A DNA stretch of 64,000 nucleotides. Origin: Clostridium kluyveri. GTDB taxonomy: Bacteria; Bacillota; Clostridia; Clostridiales; Clostridiaceae. Positions within the stretch are counted from its first letter, which is position 1. Each line of letters opens with the position of its first letter. The notes under the pieces are model-generated. The model made no database searches and was not told the DNA's origin. It saw only the letters and a program-made list of their open reading frames with translations. Shown in pieces: positions 47,084 to 57,131 of this stretch. The stretch lies in the NCBI RefSeq assembly GCF_001902295.1, contig NZ_CP018335.1, positions 2,480,001-2,544,000 of the forward strand. Direction: 5' to 3'. The translations under genes and the position numbers were made by a program.

Positions 47084-47940
47084 TCTCCCGACCTCCTTTG
47101 AAAACCTATATTTATATAAATATCCCCAAAGTTTGTTTTAGCTGTAGAAGAAGTAGTAGTGTCTAGTTCTGCTTTAGATATATTTATAGAATTTCCATAA
47201 AATATAGTCGGAGGTGCTACTCTTAACCCCATTAATTTATTGGTCCTATTCATTACAGAAGATGCATTTCCTGCTATCATATTGGACAATTCCCCCATGA
47301 TATTCAACATTTCCTCTGAACTTTTAGGTTTTCTCTTCAACATAAATGTAGAAAAGCTTTCTGCAGTATCATAGGACATGTCCAGTAACATCCTACCTGA
47401 ATATTTCCCTATAATGCCCATAACAATGGATACTCCTTTAGATACATGTTCTACATTTGATTTGTCCTCTTTTTCAAATTCAGGAATGGACTTTACCAGT
47501 TTATTGAATATATCCATAAAAGCTTCTTTATATACTTTATAATATACAGCTTCCAGTTCCTTAAAAAGCTCTTCATCTGCCATTATTCTATTTATTAATA
47601 GAGAAAGCTCTTCTGGATCTGCAGGTTTTTGAATGTATCCAGAAGCATGATTTTTTCTTGCTTTTTTTACTATTTCATCATCCATCATAGAACTTACTAT
47701 TATAACATTTATATTTGAATCTATATTATGAATTGCCCTGGTACATTCAATACCATCTGTTCCAGGCATAGTCATATCCATAGTTACAATATCCGGTTTA
47801 AGTTTACTTACTACTTCAATTGTTTCTTCCAGTGAAGTTGCCTCTCCCACAACTTCAAAACCATTTTCAACAAGCATATCTCTAAGCATTGCAATTGAAA
47901 ATGGAGAATCATCTACAATAACTATTCTAGTTTTTTTCAT
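47065..47940 (-). CDS. CheY-type response regulator fused to a CheX-like domain
   Basis: ATG 47940 (MKKTRIVIVDDSPFSIAMLR) is used; a longer reading to 47994 lacks an SD. The receiver has the DD pair in VIVDDSP, phosphoacceptor Asp in DIVTMDMTMPG, and the Lys in GYIQKPADPEELSLLINRIM. The C-terminal ~170 residues resemble CheX/CheC-type phosphatase folds (NIMGELSNMIAGNASSVMNR). Such fusions are expected to tune motility, with the downstream stand-alone CheX. Confidence 0.82.
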   Translation of the reverse strand: MKKTRIVIVDDSPFSIAMLRDMLVENGFEVVGEATSLEETIEVVSKLKPDIVTMDMTMPGTDGIECTRAIHNIDSNINVIIVSSMMDDEIVKKARKNHASGYIQKPADPEELSLLINRIMADEELFKELEAVYYKVYKEAFMDIFNKLVKSIPEFEKEDKSNVEHVSKGVSIVMGIIGKYSGRMLLDMSYDTAESFSTFMLKRKPKSSEEMLNIMGELSNMIAGNASSVMNRTNKLMGLRVAPPTIFYGNSINISKAELDTTTSSTAKTNFGDIYINIGFQRRSGEWMSGI

Positions 47941-47994
47941 TTTTGCACCAGCCTTCCTAATTTTTGTACAATAACATCTTCTATAATATATCAA

Positions 47995-48924
47995 TTATGG
48001 AGATAACTTTTTATTATTTTCTACTACCTTTATTATGTTCAAAAATGTTTTATTAACAGGGGTATCCATGTCATATTTTTTCCCTAATTTGCAAACAGTT
48101 CCTGCAAACATATCTACTTCTGTTTTTCTTCCATATGTAATATCTTGAAACATTGAAGTCTTGCTGTCAGGATTCATAGTCTCTAATACTTTATACCATT
48201 TGTCAATATCTCCTTTATCTAAATTAACCCCCACCTTTTCAGATAATTTTACTACCTCCCACATGGCAGATTCCATAAGTTCTCTGGCCTCTTTTACCTT
48301 TTGAAATACACCATAGGTACCTTTAATTACTGCTGATGCTTGATTTATGCCTACATTTATCATAAATTTCCACCACAGTGAATGCATCATATCCCTGGGA
48401 ATTTCATAGGAAATACCCGCCTTACGAAAAATTTCTTCAACAGCTTGTACCTTTTCACTATAAGTTATATTCTTTTTCTCTCCAAAAATTATACTGCCAT
48501 AGCTTGAAAAATGAATATTATTTTCCCTGCGGTTAGCATCAATGGCAATACATAGTGAATACAGCACCTTGTCCATGCCATATTGCTTTCCTATAATTTC
48601 TTCACTGGTAATTCCATTCATAAGGGAAATAATAATTGTATCTTTTCCTACATGATTCTCAATATCCATGACAGCCTGTTCCAATTCATTTGCTTTTACT
48701 GAAACAATAATTAAATCCGCTGGTTCACATTTTTCCTGGGGAGATACGTATGTAAAATCATATTTTTTACCATTAATTATAAATCCATTCTTTTTATATC
48801 TATCTGCCCTTTCTCCTCCTGCTATAATCTTTATTCCTTCTGGATTCATATCATATAATTTACTGTTATACGCACATCCAATGGCGCCCAGTCCTATAGC
48901 AGATATATTTTTTATGCTTTTCAT
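47995..48924 (-). CDS. 2-dehydropantoate 2-reductase family protein
   Basis: The 309-residue protein starts with an NADP-binding Rossmann motif (NISAIGLGAIGCAYNSKLYD) and has LIIVSVKANELEQAVMDIEN, ISLMNGITSEEIIG, and the C-terminal helical domain (KFMINVGINQASAVIKGTYG). In the pathway it reduces ketopantoate to pantoate for coenzyme A, but paralogues with other substrates are common, so the specific role is uncertain. Confidence 0.8.
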   Translation of the reverse strand: MKSIKNISAIGLGAIGCAYNSKLYDMNPEGIKIIAGGERADRYKKNGFIINGKKYDFTYVSPQEKCEPADLIIVSVKANELEQAVMDIENHVGKDTIIISLMNGITSEEIIGKQYGMDKVLYSLCIAIDANRRENNIHFSSYGSIIFGEKKNITYSEKVQAVEEIFRKAGISYEIPRDMMHSLWWKFMINVGINQASAVIKGTYGVFQKVKEARELMESAMWEVVKLSEKVGVNLDKGDIDKWYKVLETMNPDSKTSMFQDITYGRKTEVDMFAGTVCKLGKKYDMDTPVNKTFLNIIKVVENNKKLSP

Positions 48925-49050
48925 AAAAATATCTCCTCTCTTATATTAGGTGTACTTAAAAAATAGCTGCCTTAATATCTATTGTAAAACAAATGCTTCC
49001 TTTATAGTATACTTTTTTCTAAAATCATAAAAATATTTATATATTATTTT

Positions 49051-50475
49051 TCAAAAATATTTGATAAGCTTTCTAATAATTTTTTTGGTTCTAGTGTCAA
49101 AAGGAGGGTATACCATTGATAGCAGAGAAATTTTACCTTGTTTCATATAGGAACGTTCATGGGTAAATGCCATAAAGCCATAATATCCATGGGATTTTCC
49201 AATACCACTGTTGTTGAATCCCCCAAAAGGCAGATTGATATTACCAGCATGCACTACTACATCATTTATTACTGCATCTCCAGATTCGGTATTATCCAAT
49301 AAATAATTCACTGCTTTTTTATCTCTGCTAAATATGTAAATAACTAAGGGTTTAGGTTTAGATTTTATATATTCTAGGGCTTCATCCATAGATTTATAGG
49401 ATATAACTGGAAGCACTGGGCCAAATATTTCTTCTTCTAATAATTTAGAATTTAAATCTACATCAGTAATTATGGTGGGATATATAAAATTATCATATTC
49501 ATTAAAATATCCCCCACATCTTACTTTTGCCCCTTTATATACAGCCTCTTCTACAAGCTCTTTTATTCTAAAAAAATGTTCTTTTGTAATTATTCTAGAA
49601 TATTTTAGATTATCCATATCCTTTTTAAAAGTACCATAATACTGAATAATATATTTAATCATCAGTTCAACAAATACTTCTTCTTTATTTTGCGGAATTA
49701 ATAAATAATCGGGAGCTACACATATTTGACCTGCATTTAGACATTTGCCCCAGGCTATCCTTCTGGCAGCCTCATCCAAATTTGCAGAGGGATGAATTAT
49801 TACGGGAGATTTTCCTCCAAGTTCCAAGGTAACAGTGGCAAGATTCTTGGCGGCAGCTTCCATAACCATCTTTCCCACAGTAGGACTTCCCGTAAAAAAT
49901 ATATTTTCAAAAGGCTTTTCCAGAAGCATTTTAGAAATTCTATAATCTCCTTGAAATACAGCCACTTCATCCTCTTGAAATATACAGGAAATCATTTTTT
50001 TTATACACTTCCCTGTAAGAGGTGTATACTCTGAAGGTTTTAATATTACACAATTTCCTGCTGCAATGGCAGAGACAAGTGGTGATATTGCCAGCTGAAA
50101 TGGAAAATTCCAGGGAGAAATTATTAGAGAAACACCCTTCGATTCATATTTTATTTTGCACACAGCTCCAAAATATGTAATAGGAGTTTTTACTTTTTTG
50201 TCTTTCATCCATTTATGTAAATTTTTTATGGCATGATTAATCTCCCATATAACAGGATAAACTTCTGTCAAAAGTACTTCTTCTCCTGGCTTTTTAAAAT
50301 CATCATAGAGAGCCTTTTCAATTTCATCCATACAATTTATTATATAATTCTTCAGCATTTTTAATTTTTTAATTCTATCCCTAGCACTACTTCTTCTTAA
50401 TTTCCATTTATTATTTATCTGTAAATTAAAAATCCTGTCCATTTCTTTTTTTATTTCAATTAAATTTATATCCAT
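49051..50475 (-). CDS. Aldehyde dehydrogenase (class 3-like)
   Basis: The 474-residue NAD(P)-dependent enzyme has the Glu general base in TVTLELGGKSPVIIHP, catalytic Cys in GKCLNAGQICVAPDYLLIPQ, and ISPWNFPFQLAISPLVSAIA and EEIFGPVLPVISYKSM motifs. A hydrophobic/basic C-terminal tail (KIIRKLIKYF) could associate with membrane, as in fatty-aldehyde-type class 3 enzymes. The substrate is uncertain. Confidence 0.87.
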   Translation of the reverse strand: MDINLIEIKKEMDRIFNLQINNKWKLRRSSARDRIKKLKMLKNYIINCMDEIEKALYDDFKKPGEEVLLTEVYPVIWEINHAIKNLHKWMKDKKVKTPITYFGAVCKIKYESKGVSLIISPWNFPFQLAISPLVSAIAAGNCVILKPSEYTPLTGKCIKKMISCIFQEDEVAVFQGDYRISKMLLEKPFENIFFTGSPTVGKMVMEAAAKNLATVTLELGGKSPVIIHPSANLDEAARRIAWGKCLNAGQICVAPDYLLIPQNKEEVFVELMIKYIIQYYGTFKKDMDNLKYSRIITKEHFFRIKELVEEAVYKGAKVRCGGYFNEYDNFIYPTIITDVDLNSKLLEEEIFGPVLPVISYKSMDEALEYIKSKPKPLVIYIFSRDKKAVNYLLDNTESGDAVINDVVVHAGNINLPFGGFNNSGIGKSHGYYGFMAFTHERSYMKQGKISLLSMVYPPFDTRTKKIIRKLIKYF

Positions 50476-50634
50476 TTTTATACCCTCTTTAAATATTTAT
50501 CGAATTAATAACAATTTCAATTAAAGATAATATATATTGTACTTAAAGAAATTGTTGTGATATCATTATAATGTTGGTTTAAAAACATAATATTGCTTAA
50601 TATAGAATACTTTGAATCAGGCGGTGAGTTGTAA

Positions 50635-51537
50635 ATGAAAAAACAGGAATTAAAATCCAATATACTTCTTTTAATAACAGCAGCCATATGGGGACTAGCT
50701 TTCGTGGCCCAAAAGGTGGGTGCAGAATATATAGGCCCCTTTGCTTTTAATGGAATTAGATTTGCACTGGGAGGCATTTCTTTAATTCCCCTGTTATTAT
50801 ATTTTAATAAAACTCAAAATCAAACTATAGACAACTGTAACAAAAAATATACATTTATAATTGCTGGAATAATAACTGGATGTGTACTTTTTTTTGGAGC
50901 CTCTCTTCAACAAATAGGTCTAAATTACACTTCCGCGGGAAAAGCCGCCTTCATAACAGGATTATACATAGTATTCGTACCTATTATAAGTATTTTTTTC
51001 AAAAGAAATATACCTTTAACTATTTGGATCAGTGTAATTATAACTGCATTTGGTCTATACTTTTTAAGTATAAATGAAAATTTTTCCATAGGTCAGGGAG
51101 ACTTATTAGAAATTATAGGTGCATTTTTTTGGGCAGCACATATATTACTCATTGACTACTTTATCAAAAAAATAGATGCACTAAAATTATCTTTTGTACA
51201 AACTCTAACTTGCTCCATACTCAGCATAATAGCATCGCTTATTTTTGAGAAAACAACTATTTCCAGTGTATATAGTGCTCTTATACCTATACTTTACGGT
51301 GGAATATTCTCTGTAGGAATAGCCTATACCCTACAAATAGTAGGGCAAAAGCATGCCAAACCTTCCCATGCAGCAATAATACTCAGTATGGAATCAGTTT
51401 TTGCAACCCTTGGAGGTATGATGCTTTTAAATGAACATTTACAATTAAGAGAATATATGGGCTGTTTTTTAATGCTGTCAGGAATGCTTTTATCCCAGGT
51501 TTCTAATTTTAATAATGCTAAAACAGTCAAGGAATAA
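50635..51537 (+). CDS. EamA/DMT-family transporter
   Basis: The 300-residue protein has ten predicted helices in two EamA repeats, starting NILLLITAAIWGLAFVAQKV and with a second repeat beginning near DLLEIIGAFFWAAHILLIDY. The pattern GPFAFNGIRFALGGISLIPL is family-typical. It would export a small metabolite; the substrate is not apparent. AGGCGGTGAG precedes the ATG. Confidence 0.85.
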   Translation: MKKQELKSNILLLITAAIWGLAFVAQKVGAEYIGPFAFNGIRFALGGISLIPLLLYFNKTQNQTIDNCNKKYTFIIAGIITGCVLFFGASLQQIGLNYTSAGKAAFITGLYIVFVPIISIFFKRNIPLTIWISVIITAFGLYFLSINENFSIGQGDLLEIIGAFFWAAHILLIDYFIKKIDALKLSFVQTLTCSILSIIASLIFEKTTISSVYSALIPILYGGIFSVGIAYTLQIVGQKHAKPSHAAIILSMESVFATLGGMMLLNEHLQLREYMGCFLMLSGMLLSQVSNFNNAKTVKE

Positions 51538-51545
51538 TTATCTAT

Positions 51546-52751
51546 TTAATTACTTGATCTGGTTACATTAAATTTTGCCTTATTTACACTATCTCTATTT
51601 AAATCCACCTTAGGTATGGTAAGTGTAAGGGTTAAGAATACTGCAATAATTGGTAATATAGTTAAACTAGATAGAGCTGTATGAATTCCATAATTATCTG
51701 ATATCCATCCGAGCACAGGTGAAATTACCCCTCCCATGGTAACTGCCAACCCCAGGGTAACACCTGATGCCAGTCCCATATGGTTTGGCAAATACTTTTG
51801 GCCCAATACCACCATAGGACTATAGGGTGCATAGAGAGAAAGACCTATTGGAATTAGCAGTAAAGTCGCTAAAATGACATTTCTTACATTTATAAATATA
51901 AAAAGGAGTGGTATAAGTGTAAGAAAACCTGCCATTATTACTCTTCTGTTCCCAAATTTATCTGCCATCCGTCCTGCAATGAGAGTTCCGACCGCACCTA
52001 CAATTATAAGTGTAGACAGTGCTATACTCCCGCCTCTTTTAGACTGATTCAATACATGTATCCAATAAAGAGGCAAAAATGCATTAAGGCCAAAAAAAAT
52101 CATGGCTCTACAGGTAAGTGTTGCTGTCAAGCGGCTAAAAGGCTTCCATTCATCTACTGTATTTTTAGCCTGTACCTCTTTTTTAACCGTGGCTTGCCCT
52201 TTATTTTTTGTCAATTTGGGTAACTGAATCAAAAAAACTATACACATAACTAGGGCAGGCAAAGCTAAGATAATTGTTCCCTTTAAACCAAATAACAATA
52301 AAACTTCTGTAGTTATTATGGGACTTACAGCAAACCCTATATTTCCTCCCGCAGCAAATCTGCTTACACCTGTTGCTTTATTTTCTCCAGCAAAAGTATT
52401 TGCAAGCTTAACTCCTTCTGGATGAAAAGAAGCTATTCCAACCCCACTCAATGCTATAAATACAGCCATAACCCAGTAATTGTCCACAGCACCTGACATA
52501 CCAAAACTAATTCCTGCCAGTAATACTCCGAGAGGTAATGTCCAAGGTACAGAAATTTTATCTGAACATATGCCAAATAGAGGTTGTATTATGGAAGAAC
52601 TCACATTAGCTGAAAAAATTAAAAAGGCAGCAGCAGCATAACTAAAATGCTTGTCAGAAACCAAAAAAGGAAGCAGTGCAGGTAATGCACCTTGATAAAA
52701 ATCCGCTACAAAGTGTCCAAAAGTCAAAAGATTACCATAAAATCGATTCAT
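51546..52751 (-). CDS. MFS exporter, fosmidomycin-resistance (Fsr) type
   Basis: The 401-residue MFS protein of 12 spans opens LLTFGHFVADFYQGALPALL and has SFHPEGVKLANTF and GRMADKFGNRRVIMAGFLTL. The HFxxDFYQG start marks the Fsr subfamily. Resistance or export of small phosphonate-like or other drugs is inferred. It ends eight bases from the EamA stop (convergent). Confidence 0.83.
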   Translation of the reverse strand: MNRFYGNLLTFGHFVADFYQGALPALLPFLVSDKHFSYAAAAFLIFSANVSSSIIQPLFGICSDKISVPWTLPLGVLLAGISFGMSGAVDNYWVMAVFIALSGVGIASFHPEGVKLANTFAGENKATGVSRFAAGGNIGFAVSPIITTEVLLLFGLKGTIILALPALVMCIVFLIQLPKLTKNKGQATVKKEVQAKNTVDEWKPFSRLTATLTCRAMIFFGLNAFLPLYWIHVLNQSKRGGSIALSTLIIVGAVGTLIAGRMADKFGNRRVIMAGFLTLIPLLFIFINVRNVILATLLLIPIGLSLYAPYSPMVVLGQKYLPNHMGLASGVTLGLAVTMGGVISPVLGWISDNYGIHTALSSLTILPIIAVFLTLTLTIPKVDLNRDSVNKAKFNVTRSSN

Positions 52752-52983
52752 TGTCAGCTCTCTCCTTTACCTACAAGCTACAGAGCTATCTATAATATAT
52801 CTAAAAATAACTGATGATTTTTTAAAAATATTTCTGATGATATACTGGCTGAGTTTATAGGAATTAAATATATATGTAAATACTTCAAAATTTGTATAAA
52901 CTTATTTAGCTATTGATTAATAACATTTATAGTAGCATAAAAAATTAAGAAATACAATAATAACTATAAAGCAAATTACAGGC

Positions 52984-53020
52984 AAAAAGAGAACCTATAT
53001 TTCAAGATTCTCTCTTTTTT
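52984..53020 (-). terminator. Terminator after htpG
   Basis: On the minus strand AGAGAGAATC and GTTCTCTTTTT flank a short loop and end in a T-run, just after the htpG stop. The 52752-52983 gap otherwise shows no gene. Confidence 0.6.
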
Positions 53021-53035
53021 ATATTATTTAAATCT

Positions 53036-54910
53036 TTACTTAATTAAAGAACACACATCATTTGCAAACTGTACAGGATCATCCACAGAAAGCCCCTCAA
53101 TTAATAATGCCTGGTTATAAAGCACATTGGAAAACATTTTTAATTTGTCTTTATCCTCTGTAAATGCCTGTTTAACAGCATTGAACATTTCATGATTTGT
53201 ATTTATCTCAAGAATTTTATCCGCTTTAATATTCTGACTTTCTGGCATCATATTAAGTACTTTTTCCATCTCAATAGAAAGTTCTCCACTGCTTGCAAGG
53301 CAAACAGGATGGGTTTTCAAACGTTTGGATGCCTTTACTTCCTTCACCTTGTCCTTTAAAGCTTCCTTCATAAAATCAAATAACTCTTTATTATCTTCTG
53401 TTTCCTTATCACTTTCTTTATTGTCTGATTCAAATCCCAAATCCTTGCTGGAGACGGATTTAAATTCCTTTTCATTGTACTTTGCAAGCACTTTAATAGC
53501 AAATTCATCTACATTATCAGTAAAATATAATATTTCAAAACCCTTATCCTTAACCAGTTCAGTTTGAGGCAGTTTATCAATTTTTTCTATACTTTCTCCT
53601 GATGCATAATATATAAATTTCTGCTCATCTTTCATGCGAGATATATATTCATCAAGACTTACAAGCTTTTCCTCTGTAGAAGAGTAGAACATAAGCAGCT
53701 CTTTAAGTACATCTTTATTCATTCCAAAATCAGAATACACCCCATATTTAAGCTGCGTTCCAAAATTTTCATAAAACTCATTATACTTTTCCCTATCATT
53801 TTTGAGCATAAGTAAAAGTTCACTTTTAATCTTGTCTTTTATTTTTTTAGCAATAAATTTAAGCTGTTTATCATGCTGCAAAAGTTCTCTTGAAATATTA
53901 AGAGAAAGGTCCGCAGAATCTACCAGCCCCTGTACAAAGCCAAAATAATCCGGTAATAAATCAGCACACTTTTCCATTATCAGCACACCATTTGAATAAA
54001 GTTCTAATCCCTTTTGAAATTCCTTTGTATAGAAATCATAAGGTGTCCTTGCAGGAATAAAAAGCAAAGTATTATAACTTGTTACTCCTTCTACACTGGC
54101 ATGAATTGTTTTAAGAGGTTTTTCATAGCCAAAATGTTTATCCATATAAAACTGCTCATAATCCTCAGGCTTTAGTTCGTTTTTATTTTTTCTCCAGATA
54201 GGCACCATGCTGTTTAAAGTTTCATCTTCAAAATAGTCTTCATAATCCTTGTCACTGCCTTCTTTCAATTTACTCTTTTTCACCATCATTTTAATAGGAT
54301 ATTTTATAAAGTCAGAGTATTTTTTTATTAAGGATTTTATTTTATATTCGTCTAAAAATTCGCCATACTTTTCATCCTCTGTATCCTGTTTAATTTTCAG
54401 TATGACTTCAGTTCCCACATCTTCTTTTTCACAGCTTTCAATAATATACCCTTCTACTCCCTTTGATTCCCATTTATATGCCTTATCTGAATTGAGGGCA
54501 CGACTTTTTACCGTAACTAAATCAGATACCATAAAAGCAGAATAAAAGCCAACTCCAAATTGACCTATAATATCTACTCCTTCTTTCAATTCATTCTCAT
54601 TTTTAAAGGCAAAAGAGCCACTTTTGGCAATAGTCCCCAGATTATTTTCAAGTTCTTCTTCTGTCATGCCTATTCCTGTATCAAAAATTGTAAGTGTTCT
54701 GTTTTCCGCATCTGCAGTAATTCTAATATAAAAATCCTCCTTGTTAAAAGTAACATTTTCATCAACAAGCGAACGATAATAACTTTTATCAATTGCATCA
54801 CTGGCATTGGATATAAGTTCTCTTAAAAATATCTCTTTATTGGTATAGATAGAGTTAATAACTAAGTCAAGCAGCCTCTTTGATTCTGCTTTAAACTGTT
54901 TTGTAGTCAT
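53036..54910 (-). CDS. htpG: Hsp90-family chaperone HtpG
   Basis: The full-length 624-residue chaperone has the GHKL ATPase motifs FLRELISNASDAIDKSYY, TLTIFDTGIGMTEEELENNL and GQFGVGFYSAFMVSDLVTVK. The middle domain includes NLNISRELLQ-type residues (DLSLNISRELLQHDKQLKFI), and the dimerisation end is DDPVQFANDVCSLIK. It is cytoplasmic and assists late folding of client proteins. Upstream lies a CIRCE element, so HrcA should control it in this organism. Confidence 0.95.
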   Translation of the reverse strand: MTTKQFKAESKRLLDLVINSIYTNKEIFLRELISNASDAIDKSYYRSLVDENVTFNKEDFYIRITADAENRTLTIFDTGIGMTEEELENNLGTIAKSGSFAFKNENELKEGVDIIGQFGVGFYSAFMVSDLVTVKSRALNSDKAYKWESKGVEGYIIESCEKEDVGTEVILKIKQDTEDEKYGEFLDEYKIKSLIKKYSDFIKYPIKMMVKKSKLKEGSDKDYEDYFEDETLNSMVPIWRKNKNELKPEDYEQFYMDKHFGYEKPLKTIHASVEGVTSYNTLLFIPARTPYDFYTKEFQKGLELYSNGVLIMEKCADLLPDYFGFVQGLVDSADLSLNISRELLQHDKQLKFIAKKIKDKIKSELLLMLKNDREKYNEFYENFGTQLKYGVYSDFGMNKDVLKELLMFYSSTEEKLVSLDEYISRMKDEQKFIYYASGESIEKIDKLPQTELVKDKGFEILYFTDNVDEFAIKVLAKYNEKEFKSVSSKDLGFESDNKESDKETEDNKELFDFMKEALKDKVKEVKASKRLKTHPVCLASSGELSIEMEKVLNMMPESQNIKADKILEINTNHEMFNAVKQAFTEDKDKLKMFSNVLYNQALLIEGLSVDDPVQFANDVCSLIK

Positions 54911-55084
54911 TTTATCATTTCCTTTCTTTAATATGTAAAATGTATGGCTTAAAATTTTAATAACACATGGATCACATAAAATCTATGTAAATATATGTAC
55001 TTTTCATCCATACTATATTATTACATAGATACTATTTATGGTTTTCATATGACCTTACCTGAAAGGTGTTTAAATTTACTTTTG

Positions 55085-55143
55085 TTAGCACTTATAATAC
55101 TTGAGTGCTAATTTTATTTTAGCAATTATTTTTTCTTTGTCAA
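55085..55143 (-). promoter_or_regulatory. htpG promoter with CIRCE (HrcA) operator
   Basis: CIRCE is TTAGCACTT-N9-GAGTGCTAA (55085-55093, 55103-55111) with one mismatch to consensus. On the minus strand TTGACA (55138-55143) and TAAAAT (55116-55121) are separated by 16 nt, so CIRCE lies at and after the start point. This indicates class I heat-shock control. Confidence 0.85.
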
Positions 55144-55150
55144 TACATTT

Positions 55151-56461
55151 TTAAATTAAATTTTCCTCTAAATCCATTTTAACTATTATATTTTCCACAT
55201 TTTTTATCTCTTTCTCTGGTAAACTCAATAAGAATTCAATGAAATAATTTTGCCATTCCGATTCCATATCATCCCTATATTTAATTAATTCTTCATAGGA
55301 TAAATTCAGAGAATTACAGTTTAAATCATCATAAAATACTGTTTTGCCAAGTACAGCCAGAGACATATCATTAAGCGTGCTAAATACTTCTATATATTCA
55401 CTGCCAAACAGACACTCAGAATCCAAGAGATCCATGTAGTCTTCAAGGGACCTTAAATTTGAAGCTATAATATTAATTTTATCCTTAACATACCTGCATT
55501 CCATTACCTCCTCTACAATAGAGGTGAACTCATAATCATTCATTTTGCTGCCTTTTGTAAATGCAATTTTATCTTCTCTGGATTTTTCCTTTTCTATAAT
55601 GATCATATTTGACAGATTTCCATTATCATGAGCATTTAAAAATCGTATTATAAATGAATTTTCATACCTTTTTATATAATCTATAAGCTTTTTATCTCTA
55701 ATATTAAATTTAACGATTACCCCTTTAAAGATTTCCTTTAAGATACTTTTTAGTTCCTCTCCATTTTTTTCAAGTAAACTTCTTTTTATTATTTCCCTGT
55801 CATGTGGTGAGATTTCAAGAGTAATTTCATTGTTTCCACACAAAAGCACAAAAATAGATTGCTCCAAAAGCACTTGAAATACATTGATTGGAGACTTTAT
55901 AATATTGATTTTATATTTTCTACCATAATCCCTGAGTATTTTTCTAATGGAAGATTGTTTAAAAAAATTACAAAAATCAGTTTCCATTTTTAATTTTTCA
56001 ATATACTGTTTTATATAAAAAATCCCTGTTAAATTCATATTGTCAAATGTAAGTGGGTAATCAATGCTGCAGGGTATGTCATAAGCCCCAAAGACCTCGT
56101 CATAATTATCAAAAAAGTCTTTTAGATTATCTATTGTATCATTATAAACCTCCAGAGGAATATTGAGTTTATTTTGTTTTATATTTTTATAAAGCTTTCG
56201 GCACTCTTCAGTATATTTTTTAACAATTTCAACACCTTTTTTGTATATGAAATTAACATCTCCTGTATAAATTGAATTAGAACATATCTCTTTTTTTCCA
56301 TAACACTGCATATAGGCATTTATAGAATAGTATATAGAACTTAAAATATTAAGGGCATTGTCCTCTTTTATAGAACTACTTTTTCCTTTTGTATACCTTA
56401 TAATTAATTCTTTGAAAATTAAAAGAACACCTGCTTCCATACTCTTGGGCAAAGTCTTCAA
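55151..56461 (-). CDS. DUF6179-like protein
   Basis: The 436-residue protein of unknown function reads MEAGVLLIFKELIIRYTKGK, SSIYYSINAYMQCYG, and a middle part with RSLLEKNGEELKSILKEIFK. It overlaps the next gene by four bases (ATGA), and the two families usually co-occur. No enzyme motif is visible; it is mostly helical. It may form a complex with the DUF6323 protein. Confidence 0.62.
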   Translation of the reverse strand: MKTLPKSMEAGVLLIFKELIIRYTKGKSSSIKEDNALNILSSIYYSINAYMQCYGKKEICSNSIYTGDVNFIYKKGVEIVKKYTEECRKLYKNIKQNKLNIPLEVYNDTIDNLKDFFDNYDEVFGAYDIPCSIDYPLTFDNMNLTGIFYIKQYIEKLKMETDFCNFFKQSSIRKILRDYGRKYKINIIKSPINVFQVLLEQSIFVLLCGNNEITLEISPHDREIIKRSLLEKNGEELKSILKEIFKGVIVKFNIRDKKLIDYIKRYENSFIIRFLNAHDNGNLSNMIIIEKEKSREDKIAFTKGSKMNDYEFTSIVEEVMECRYVKDKINIIASNLRSLEDYMDLLDSECLFGSEYIEVFSTLNDMSLAVLGKTVFYDDLNCNSLNLSYEELIKYRDDMESEWQNYFIEFLLSLPEKEIKNVENIIVKMDLEENLI

Positions 56462-56934
56462 TACTCATCTCCCTCCTCATCTTCCATACTGATAAGTTCC
56501 CTGCCATTTCTAAAATTATTTACAATTCTTTCAATACCCTTTCCTTTCATAAGTTCTGTGGAACCATTATAAACCTTGTTAAAAAGAAATATTACAGCTT
56601 TAAATATTTTTTCATCTCCTAAAAAATCTGATGTGTGATTTTTTATATAATGGAATATTTCATAGATATCATTAATACTTTCAACCAGATTATGTTGATT
56701 TATATAAGGAGAATATGCAAGCTCTCTTACAATATCTTTTAAAATATCCATATCAAGTTCCAATCTTCCCTGGGCTTTTAAAGTAATATTTCTCGTTTCC
56801 ATAATATCTCTTATATCCTTCTCTTTAAGAAAAAGATCTCGCTTTTTAAGACGTTCATTTAACTTTAAAATTTCAGTGATGCCCTTTGATTTTTCAACAT
56901 CATTAATAGAACTAAACATTTCGGGTAGGTTCAT
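56458..56934 (-). CDS. DUF6323-like protein
   Basis: ATG 56934 (MNLPEMFSSINDVEKSKGIT) is preferred, with GGAGTGATAATT upstream. The 158 residues include ITLKAQGRLELDMDILKDIV and LAYSPYINQHNLVESINDIY; it is helical with an acidic end. It is the partner of the DUF6179 gene it overlaps. Function unknown. Confidence 0.62.
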   Translation of the reverse strand: MNLPEMFSSINDVEKSKGITEILKLNERLKKRDLFLKEKDIRDIMETRNITLKAQGRLELDMDILKDIVRELAYSPYINQHNLVESINDIYEIFHYIKNHTSDFLGDEKIFKAVIFLFNKVYNGSTELMKGKGIERIVNNFRNGRELISMEDEEGDEY

Positions 56935-57111
56935 AATTATCACTCCTTAAAAAATAAAACAAAATACTTGACATATGATTCATAATATGATAAGATAAGA
57001 TTATAGTATAATTGTGTGTTTTGTATATATTTTATTATAACACACTTAAATAGAAATTCAACATAGCAGCAGTTAATTTTGCTGTTTTTTATTTTCTAAG
57101 TATTAAAATTA

Positions 57112-57131
57112 AAGGAGGTTGTATCCTCCTT
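57112..57131 (-). terminator. Terminator after the D-lactate-type dehydrogenase gene
   Basis: AAGGAGG and CCTCCTT (57112-57118 with 57125-57131) form a 7-bp stem at the stop of the gene, then a T-rich run on the minus strand. Confidence 0.6.
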
